A DNA stretch of 52,295 nt from assembly GCA_001437855.1 (NCBI GenBank), contig LIBD01000001.1, positions 1 to 52,295 of the forward strand, read 5' to 3'. The notes under the pieces are model-generated. The model saw only the letters and a program-made list of their open reading frames with translations, did not search any database and was not told the DNA's origin. Positions 17,317 to 24,042 of this stretch are shown one piece after another; the first letter of the stretch is position 1, and every line of letters begins with the position of its first letter. Both the position numbers and the translations under genes were made by a program. The DNA comes from Actinobacteria bacterium BACL4 MAG-120820-bin23 (GTDB lineage: Bacteria; Actinomycetota; Actinomycetes; Nanopelagicales; Nanopelagicaceae).

Positions 17317-18539
17317 AAAAAGTTTTATCTCTATCCTTAATTTTATTATTGATTTTTCCAAATACTGCATCCGCAGTTTCAATAAAAAGTGCTAAAACAT
17401 TATTTGAGCTTCCATATTTAGCTAATGATCAAGTTAGAGATGTTTTGCTAAAAAATAACAATATTTTCTTAACTGGAACTACAGAATCAATTAATTCCAT
17501 CTGGATACCCGGGCAACTAAATGGATCAAGTGATGGATTTGTAACAAGTTATTCTACAAGTGGAGTTCAAAACTGGAGTCTAAGGCTAGGTTCTGAGGGT
17601 AATGAAATCGCGACAGCTTTAACTGCTGATCAAGATGGCAGTATTTGGGTTGTTGGAGCAAGTAATACTTATTTATCTCAAGTAACACCGATAAATCCGC
17701 CTAATATTTTAAATCCAGATAATGTCCCAATTACGCCAGCACCTCAAACACCTACGCCTATTAATAAAATTAGAATATGGCAGATTAGTAGCGCTGGAGT
17801 AATAATCAACAGCTTTGAATACAGTACAGATGCCGTTGTGCTACCCAATAACATATTTGTATCTAATGACAATTTAGTAGTCTTTGGAAATATTTACGAA
17901 AAATCTTTAACCAAAGGTTTTTATATTTCATCATCTAAAACTGGGGTTTTCTCTGGAATTATAAAAATAGGTAAAAAATTCACGCAAATAAATTCTGCCA
18001 TAATCAATAAAGATTCTAGTTTTACGGCTGTAGGCAGTAGCAGTGATAAAATCTTAAAAACTAAACCAATTAGTAAAGCGGATGCGATAACTTTACGAAT
18101 CTCAGATTTAGGATTAGTGCAGCAAGTTGCAAGGGCAACATTAAAGAGTACAAGCAGGAGTTGGGACTCGATAGGCTCTGGGTTATTTCAAGGTGGGAGA
18201 GTTAACTATTCAAATAGGTCAGAGGCAGCAATTACTAAATTTTCAGCATTAAGTAAACCAGTATGGAATGTTCGTTATTTAAGTAAATCATCGACATTAG
18301 TAGCAGCAGGTAAAAACTCTTGGGCCTCATTTGTTTCTACCGGTGCGATAAAAGGAATTCCTAAGTGGAAACCTAAAGTTGCAACTCCGGTGGTTTTAGA
18401 GTTTGGGAAAAAGGGAAAGATAATTTCTTCCTATACTTTATCTGCCCCAGCGGTGGCTATCGATATAAATTCAGAAATCGGGACAGTTTTGATAACCGAC
18501 TCGGGTAAAAGTTTTGGTTTAGTATTGATTAACCAGTAA
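17313..18539 (+). CDS. secreted propeller-like protein of unknown function
   Basis: 408 residues, function unknown. The N-terminus (MKKVLSLSLILLLIFPNTASA) is a clear signal peptide with likely cleavage near residue 21-22. The rest is beta-rich; SDGFVTSYSTSGVQNW followed by EIATALTADQDGSIWVVG resembles an SBBP-type beta-propeller blade, and similar TAVGSSS and VAAGKNSW strands recur. A proline- and threonine-rich linker (about 128-146) interrupts it. The start is TTG at 17313, supported by AGGAG at 17303-17307 and the 4-base overlap with proC; translation is probably coupled to proC. In mycobacteria a small DNA-binding protein gene (Rv0500A) occupies this place. I infer a cell-surface or secreted role only. 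Confidence 0.7.
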   Translation: MKKVLSLSLILLLIFPNTASAVSIKSAKTLFELPYLANDQVRDVLLKNNNIFLTGTTESINSIWIPGQLNGSSDGFVTSYSTSGVQNWSLRLGSEGNEIATALTADQDGSIWVVGASNTYLSQVTPINPPNILNPDNVPITPAPQTPTPINKIRIWQISSAGVIINSFEYSTDAVVLPNNIFVSNDNLVVFGNIYEKSLTKGFYISSSKTGVFSGIIKIGKKFTQINSAIINKDSSFTAVGSSSDKILKTKPISKADAITLRISDLGLVQQVARATLKSTSRSWDSIGSGLFQGGRVNYSNRSEAAITKFSALSKPVWNVRYLSKSSTLVAAGKNSWASFVSTGAIKGIPKWKPKVATPVVLEFGKKGKIISSYTLSAPAVAIDINSEIGTVLITDSGKSFGLVLINQ

Positions 18540-18574
18540 ACTTATCTCATCAGGTAAAAACTTTAAGGAGCAAA

Positions 18575-18673
18575 ATGGGTTCAGTAATTAAGAAGCGTCG
18601 CAAGCGCATGGCAAAAAAGAAACATAAAAAACTACTTAAGAAAACTAGAATTCAACGACGTAACGCAAAATAG
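18575..18673 (+). CDS. small ribosomal subunit protein bS22 (AURKAIP1/COX24 domain protein)
   Basis: A 32-residue, extremely basic protein: it begins MGSVIKKRRKRMAKKKHKKL and ends RIQRRNAK. This matches the actinobacterial bS22 peptide found in mycobacterial 30S subunits and the AURKAIP1/COX24 domain. ATG at 18575 is preceded by AAGGAG (18565-18570). It lies 35 bases after the propeller gene and just before a strong terminator hairpin. Its location close downstream of proC matches other actinobacteria (Rv0500B in M. tuberculosis). It is below usual gene-length cut-offs but the call is firm. Confidence 0.93.
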   Translation: MGSVIKKRRKRMAKKKHKKLLKKTRIQRRNAK

Positions 18674-18676
18674 TGT

Positions 18677-21022
18677 TTAAGATTTAAACAAAGTAAGTTT
18701 TCCAGATACGCCAGCAATGGCGTATCTGATTTTATTTACATTTATCCACTCACTTTTTCCACCTTTTTGTATGCTTCCTTTTGAAATCAAAGTGGTCAAG
18801 TTATTTGATTTATTTAAAGCACAAAGTCTTAGCTCGCAACTAAATAAAATAGATTTTGAGTCTATCGAAATAGGAGAGTTGGGAGTTCCATGAGAATTAG
18901 GCTGAACTGATTTGGGTGTTAATGAATCTAATTCTTGATACTTTAATGAATCAGGATTTGGGAATAATGCTCCACCAGCTGTAAACCAGCCAACCCCAAC
19001 TCCTTTTGAAGAGTTGTAAACTGCAACATCATAACCCGCTGCATAAATTCGGTCATTTGGAAGATCTAAGTTTCTATATTCCCAGTCAAGTGAAGATGCA
19101 CTACTTCTGGTAGCGTATCTAATTTCACCTCTAGTCACATTTTTTTCTGCATCAAAACCTTTTACTGAATCATAAATAAGATGTACTCGTTCTCCTTTTA
19201 CAGATGCTCTTAAATGAAAACCAACATCTCCAGTTGTTCTATTCTCAGTATCTTTCTCACCATCCACAATTTCATATACCCATTCGTTACCTTGCTTAAC
19301 TGCTCCTAGTAAAATTCCTTGCGATTCATCACGGTAAAAAACTTGAACGCCATCGCTAGTAACGGCGCACGCATTAGAAACCGATACATCTGAAGCTCCA
19401 CGGACTCTAACTATTTCTTTGTAATCTTGAGCACGCTCACCATTTCCATCAACTATTTCATACTTCCATTTTTTCCCATCATATAAAGCGTATTTGAGAT
19501 CTTTATTTGTTAAATCTGTATAAAAAATATGTAATAAATTTTTCTTATTTTCTCTAGATGTACACATCGAAACATAGCCAGAAACATTATTCTGGGTTCG
19601 GCCTGAATTTACGCCATTTCCATCAACTACCGAGATAATCCATTTATTATTGAAAGTGGCTAGTTTCAAATCACCATTTTTACTATCGGTGTATGCAATT
19701 ACTGGTTTACCTGCAAATGTAGCTCGAGCTAAATATTTAGCATCTGCTTTCTTATCGATAATATTGCTTTTCCACGCAGCTTCTGGAATTACTTGATTGC
19801 TTTTTATTGCTACTGATGAACCACCACTATTTACTGCAGAAACTGAGAAAACATACTTACTGCCATTTTTCAGACCAGTCATAACTACTGGACTTTCAGT
19901 TGCGGTAGTGATTTCCCCAGTTTGTAAATTTTCAATAGAGTAATTATCTATTTGGGCAAACCTAAAATTTGGTGGCGGGTCAAATTTAATGATTGCACTT
20001 TTATCACTTACATATGCCTTTACATTTTGTGGTGAATCTGGGACACCAGTAACTTTTCCAGCGGGTGGCTTTTGTCTTAAATCTTCAAATATGCCCAGCG
20101 CAATAGAGCCAGGTAAATGAAATACTTCACCAGCATCTAAATTTGGTGTCATTACAGCATTTTCACCAGAGTTAGAAAAAGTCTTTTCATCTAAATGACT
20201 AACTGATGAGCCTCGTTCATAAATTGCTGGAGTATAGAGAAGTGGCTTCACGCCATTATTAGCCTTAACACCATTCGCGCCAGACCAATACAAAGTTGAA
20301 GTTATTGCTTTGCCAGTCTCAAGTGAGGGTGAGGGCATATCAACTAATCGCCTACCATCGGGAAGTTGAGCGTATGCATCAAATGGTGTCGGCTGCAGAA
20401 TTCTTCCTTCACCACTTGCTTGGTCGTAATAACTACCAGACATAAATCCAAGTCCGTGTGCCATCTCATGCAGAATTACTGAGACGAGATCATAACTTCT
20501 AGGTGGACAATTTCCATCAATTCCGAAGTACCAATTGGCAGTTGATGCAATATCGATTTCTAACTCAACATCATTAAGATCTAAATCTCTACCAGCTAGT
20601 GCATTTGCTAGAGCAGATGTGTAATAAAGAGTTCTATCGGGTGCACCATTGAAGTTTGCGAACACATTCTTAGCACTTGCCGAGGCCAAAACAGAATTGT
20701 TAACTGGTTTGCTCCAAGTGATATTTACATTTATGGGAACGGATGAAACAAAGTTCTCAGACCAAATATCTATTGCAGCTTGCACTGCCTGTTTGGCTAC
20801 ATCTGGAACATTATTATAAATTGGTAGGAAATTACTTTTTTTCTCTAGACTAGCCGAAAAAACTCTTGGAACTGATGGCGTGAAATTCCCTGAGTCGGAA
20901 GCATAAAGTGAAACCCAACCAGCTGGTGCAACTTTTATCTCAAGGGATGAGGCATTTGATATTGGGAAAAGGCTAATTGAGAGCGCTATTACTATTGCGG
21001 CGAGAAAGGATTTAACGCGCAT
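18677..21022 (-). CDS. secreted metalloprotease-like protein with FnIII and propeller domains
   Basis: 781 residues. A signal peptide (about 1-25) is followed by a zinc-protease region with LHEMAHGLGF (H185, E186, H189). The residue at the classic metzincin third-ligand position is S195, but GSSVSHLDE (H276) and AVMTP (M291) downstream look like the distant third histidine and Met-turn of leishmanolysin-like (M8) enzymes. Next is an FnIII-like domain (about 326-412), then at least four repeated beta units of about 60 residues with W..(E)IVDG motifs (VDG at 466, 524 and 586) and FY.D strands, probably a propeller. It is probably exported to bind and cut proteins outside the cell; substrate unknown. 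TAATCT stands 6 bases before the ATG. Its last codons overlap the bS22 terminator. Confidence 0.75.
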   Translation of the reverse strand: MRVKSFLAAIVIALSISLFPISNASSLEIKVAPAGWVSLYASDSGNFTPSVPRVFSASLEKKSNFLPIYNNVPDVAKQAVQAAIDIWSENFVSSVPINVNITWSKPVNNSVLASASAKNVFANFNGAPDRTLYYTSALANALAGRDLDLNDVELEIDIASTANWYFGIDGNCPPRSYDLVSVILHEMAHGLGFMSGSYYDQASGEGRILQPTPFDAYAQLPDGRRLVDMPSPSLETGKAITSTLYWSGANGVKANNGVKPLLYTPAIYERGSSVSHLDEKTFSNSGENAVMTPNLDAGEVFHLPGSIALGIFEDLRQKPPAGKVTGVPDSPQNVKAYVSDKSAIIKFDPPPNFRFAQIDNYSIENLQTGEITTATESPVVMTGLKNGSKYVFSVSAVNSGGSSVAIKSNQVIPEAAWKSNIIDKKADAKYLARATFAGKPVIAYTDSKNGDLKLATFNNKWIISVVDGNGVNSGRTQNNVSGYVSMCTSRENKKNLLHIFYTDLTNKDLKYALYDGKKWKYEIVDGNGERAQDYKEIVRVRGASDVSVSNACAVTSDGVQVFYRDESQGILLGAVKQGNEWVYEIVDGEKDTENRTTGDVGFHLRASVKGERVHLIYDSVKGFDAEKNVTRGEIRYATRSSASSLDWEYRNLDLPNDRIYAAGYDVAVYNSSKGVGVGWFTAGGALFPNPDSLKYQELDSLTPKSVQPNSHGTPNSPISIDSKSILFSCELRLCALNKSNNLTTLISKGSIQKGGKSEWINVNKIRYAIAGVSGKLTLFKS
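18703..18738 (+). terminator. Rho-independent terminator after bS22
   Basis: Perfect 10-base stem CAGATACGCC / GGCGTATCTG (18703-18712 and 18719-18728) with a 6-base loop AGCAAT, followed on the + strand by ATTTTATTTA. It ends the proC-propeller-bS22 transcript. It lies wholly inside the 3' coding end of the oppositely oriented metalloprotease gene. On the - strand no T-run follows, so it should act in one direction. Confidence 0.75.
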
Positions 21023-21028
21023 TAAGAT

Positions 21029-21034
21029 AGATTA
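21029..21034 (-). promoter_or_regulatory. candidate leaderless -10 box for the metalloprotease gene
   Basis: On the - strand TAATCT is followed by 6 bases and the ATG at 21022, with no ribosome binding site. A TAGGAT a few bases further upstream is an alternative. Confidence 0.4.
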
Positions 21035-21046
21035 ACATCCTAAGCT

Positions 21047-21083
21047 TATAATGAGCGATACTTTCTACCCCATAAAAAGTATC
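21047..21083 (+). promoter_or_regulatory. TATAAT -10 box and inverted repeat before the glutaredoxin-like gene
   Basis: A consensus TATAAT (21047-21052) is followed 4 bases later by a perfect 8-base inverted repeat GATACTTT (21057-21064) / AAAGTATC (21076-21083) with an 11-base spacer. The repeat would overlap the transcription start or form a leader hairpin just before the GGGAG ribosome binding site. No good -35 box is seen. An operator is possible but unproven. Confidence 0.45.
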
Positions 21084-21098
21084 TAATCTGGGAGTTAG

Positions 21099-21335
21099 AT
21101 GAAAAAAGTAACTATCTACTCAAGAACTGGCTGTCACTTGTGTGAGATTGCAGTAGATAAGGTTAAATCTGTCAAAAATGAGTTCAACTTCGACCTAGAA
21201 ATAAAATTAATTGACGATTCACAGCAACTCGAAAAAGAGTATGGCGAGCAAGTTCCAGTAATCCTGATTGATAACAAAATTCATGACTATTGGCGGGTAG
21301 ATTTCGATAGGTTTATAACAGCTATAAAATCTTAA
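21099..21335 (+). CDS. glutaredoxin-like thiol-disulfide protein
   Basis: 78 residues with a thioredoxin-fold start KVTIYSRTGCHLCEIA, giving a CxxC pair at C11 and C14, and the cis-proline segment QVPVILID. It belongs with the short glutaredoxin family (DUF836-like) widespread in actinobacteria. It is probably a cytoplasmic disulfide reductase or a carrier of unknown partner. It is transcribed alone; GGGAG precedes the ATG. Its end overlaps the XPB helicase gene on the other strand by 4 bases. Confidence 0.85.
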   Translation: MKKVTIYSRTGCHLCEIAVDKVKSVKNEFNFDLEIKLIDDSQQLEKEYGEQVPVILIDNKIHDYWRVDFDRFITAIKS

Positions 21336-22978
21336 TTTTTATTTAAAATCTCATCAGCATCGATAATTCGATACGCATAACCTTGTTCGGCTAAGAATCT
21401 TTGGCGATTCTGTGCAAAATCTTGGTCAATAGTGTCTCGGGCGACAAGTGAGTAAAACCGTGCGCCTCTGCCATCTGCCTTTGGCCTAAGAATTCGACCA
21501 AGCCGCTGAGCTTCTTCTTGTCTTGATCCAAAGGTGCCAGATACTTGAATAGCAATTGTTGCTTCAGGTAAATCTATTGAAAAGTTAGCAACTTTTGATA
21601 CTACTAAGCATTTAATTTCACCACTTCTAAACAGCGCAAATAAACGCTCACGCTCTTTTACTGGAGTCTGACCTTTAATAACTGGTACACCTAACTCTGC
21701 CGATAGCTGGTCTAATTGATCCAGGTATTGGCCAATTACTAAAACTTGGTCATTAGCATGTTGTTTAGCAAGAGCAATTGCAACATCTTTTTTGGTTTGG
21801 GAGGTTGCGCAAAATCTATATCGGTCTTCTTGCTCAGCAGTTGCATAATTAAGGCGTTCAGCATCGGTGAGTGTAATTCTTACCTCAACACAATCAGCTG
21901 GTGCGATGTAACCTTGAGCTTCAATCTCTTTCCAAGGAACATCAAATCTTTTTGGACCGATTAGCGAGAAAACTTCTCCCTCCATGCCATCTTCTCTAAC
22001 TAAAGTGGCAGTCAGACCTAATCTACGGCGAGATTGAATATCAGCTGTAAATCTAAATATTGGCGCAGGAAGTAGGTGTACTTCATCATAAATTATTAAT
22101 CCCCAATCAATCGCATCAAATAAATCTAGGTGGGCATAAACTCCTTTTTTGCGAGTGGTCATTACTTGGTAGGTGGCAATAGTTACTGGGCGAATCTCTT
22201 TTTTAGCACCGCTATATTCACCAATATCATCTGGGTTTAAATCGGTGCGCTTAATCAACTCTTCACGCCATTGTCTTGCCGCCACAGTATTTGTCACCAA
22301 AATTAAAGTAGTTGCCTTGGCATGTGCCATAGCGGCTGCACCAACTATAGTTTTGCCAGCTCCACATGGCAGTACAACTACACCAGAGCCACCATGCCAA
22401 AAACCTTCAGCCGCTAACTCTTGGTATTTTCTTATCTGCCAACCATCTTGCTTTAGTGAAATATCATGGTGCTCACCATCAACATAACCGGCAAAATCTT
22501 CTGCCGGCCAACCTAATTTAAGTAATGCTTGCTTTAAAAAACCGCGTTGGCCCGGGTGAACCACAATAGTCTCATTATCTAATTGTGATCCAAGCATCGG
22601 TGCTATTTTTTTGCCTCTAGTTACCTCTTTTAATACCGCTGGGTCATTAGAAACTAGGATTAATCCGTGAACTGGATGTGCTTCCAATCGCAATCGACCA
22701 TATCGAGACATGGTCTCGGCTATATCAACTAGGAGTGAGTGCGGAACGGCATACCTAGAGTATTTAAGGAGCACATCAATTACTTGTTCTGCATCATGGC
22801 CAGCCGCTCTTGCATTCCATAAACCAAGTGGCGTTAGTCGATAGGTATGAATATGTTCTGGTGATTTTTCTAATTCAGCAAAGGATGCGATTGCTCTGCG
22901 GCACTCATCTGATAATACGTGATCAATATCTAGTAGCAGAGTTTTATCACTTTGGACAATTAATGGCCCATCACTCAT
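21332..22978 (-). CDS. XPB-type DNA repair helicase
   Basis: Superfamily 2 helicase related to eukaryotic XPB/ERCC3/Rad25. The 548 residues have an N-terminal damage-recognition-like domain (about 60-180), Walker A LPCGAGKT at 203-210, DEVH at 298-301, LTATLVREDG (motif III with the RED motif typical of XPB), and QRLGRILRPK (motif VI) near the C-terminus. In mycobacteria the homologue (Rv0861c) unwinds DNA in the 3'-5' direction. The ATG overlaps the M20 peptidase stop by 4 bases, so it is the last gene of a three-gene unit with a peptidase and a helicase-associated protein. Confidence 0.94.
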   Translation of the reverse strand: MSDGPLIVQSDKTLLLDIDHVLSDECRRAIASFAELEKSPEHIHTYRLTPLGLWNARAAGHDAEQVIDVLLKYSRYAVPHSLLVDIAETMSRYGRLRLEAHPVHGLILVSNDPAVLKEVTRGKKIAPMLGSQLDNETIVVHPGQRGFLKQALLKLGWPAEDFAGYVDGEHHDISLKQDGWQIRKYQELAAEGFWHGGSGVVVLPCGAGKTIVGAAAMAHAKATTLILVTNTVAARQWREELIKRTDLNPDDIGEYSGAKKEIRPVTIATYQVMTTRKKGVYAHLDLFDAIDWGLIIYDEVHLLPAPIFRFTADIQSRRRLGLTATLVREDGMEGEVFSLIGPKRFDVPWKEIEAQGYIAPADCVEVRITLTDAERLNYATAEQEDRYRFCATSQTKKDVAIALAKQHANDQVLVIGQYLDQLDQLSAELGVPVIKGQTPVKERERLFALFRSGEIKCLVVSKVANFSIDLPEATIAIQVSGTFGSRQEEAQRLGRILRPKADGRGARFYSLVARDTIDQDFAQNRQRFLAEQGYAYRIIDADEILNKN

Positions 22979-24042
22979 TTCAGCAGCTCATTAATAAAGG
23001 CGGTGGTTAACTTAATTCTTAGCTCAACTGAAGATATTTTTATGGATTCATTTTTCGCATGGGCACCTATGCCTATCGCACCTAAACCATCTAATACCTT
23101 TGCTCCTGCTGCGGCTGCGATATTTCCATCGCTGGCACCACCAACACTTGCACAACCAATTGGGGGTAAGCCTAGGGCGCTAGCAACTTTTTCAAATTTT
23201 TCATAAAGTTCTTTGGTACTAGATTCTTCAAGTGGTTTTCGATTAATTCCACCACTAACTTCGACAGTTGCAATATCACTACTTAGTGATCTGATAGAGC
23301 TATCAATTCTGTTTAACTCATCTAAGGTAAAGGATCTAACATCAATATCTAATTTAGCTAGTGCGGGCACGGTATTGGTAGTAGTACCCGATTGCATAAC
23401 TGTTGGCACTGCAGTTGTGCCAAATTTTGGATTCTCTAACGCAGCAATTTGCATAACAAGTTTAGCTAATTCGGTTGTGGCATTAATTCCCTTTTCAGGC
23501 TCTAAACCAGCATGCGATGCTTTGCCAGTAACTGTGATTTGATACATCGCAGTGCCTTTACGCCCAGTCTTCACCTTGCCATCTAAGGATGCTTCAAAAA
23601 CTAAAACAGCTTGTGAGGCTTTAGCTAATTTAATAATTAAATCCTTTGAAGAGATACTTCCGGTTTCTTCATCAGTAGTAGCAACCAAGGCCACTTTGTC
23701 TTGGGCATTGCTTATGCCAGCAAGTGAGTAAAGAGCTTGGATAAAACCTGTTTTCATATCAAATACACCAGGGCCAGTTGCAATATCGCCATCAACCTGC
23801 CAAGTTGGCTGAAATGAAGCCTTCGGCCAAACGGTATCTAAGTGACAAAGCAATAAAATTTTTGGCTCTTTTGCACCCCACCAAAAGATCGGACGATTAT
23901 TTTCGATTATTTTCTCAGCGCTAGTTGGCAAAACCTGATTAGAAATTTCAACCGCCAGATCTATAACTGCATGGCAGGCAGCTAAATCCTCAGTGGGGGA
24001 TTCACACTCGACTAGACGTTGGATGTCTGAGATTGCACTCAT
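22975..24042 (-). CDS. M20 family metallopeptidase (carboxypeptidase G2-like)
   Basis: 355 residues. The di-zinc M20 ligands are visible: LLLCHLDTVWP (H67, D69), GPGVFDMKTG (D95), TTDEETGS (E125 as catalytic base, E126), VFEASLDG, and a late GAHAKNES histidine. A dimerisation lid domain occupies about 165-280. The CHLDTVWP form suggests carboxypeptidase G2-like or related glutamate carboxypeptidases, acting on a C-terminal amino acid or N-acyl amino acid; the substrate cannot be set from sequence. It overlaps both neighbours by 4 bases (ATGA), placing a peptidase inside a DNA-repair transcript. Confidence 0.87.
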   Translation of the reverse strand: MSAISDIQRLVECESPTEDLAACHAVIDLAVEISNQVLPTSAEKIIENNRPIFWWGAKEPKILLLCHLDTVWPKASFQPTWQVDGDIATGPGVFDMKTGFIQALYSLAGISNAQDKVALVATTDEETGSISSKDLIIKLAKASQAVLVFEASLDGKVKTGRKGTAMYQITVTGKASHAGLEPEKGINATTELAKLVMQIAALENPKFGTTAVPTVMQSGTTTNTVPALAKLDIDVRSFTLDELNRIDSSIRSLSSDIATVEVSGGINRKPLEESSTKELYEKFEKVASALGLPPIGCASVGGASDGNIAAAAGAKVLDGLGAIGIGAHAKNESIKISSVELRIKLTTAFINELLK

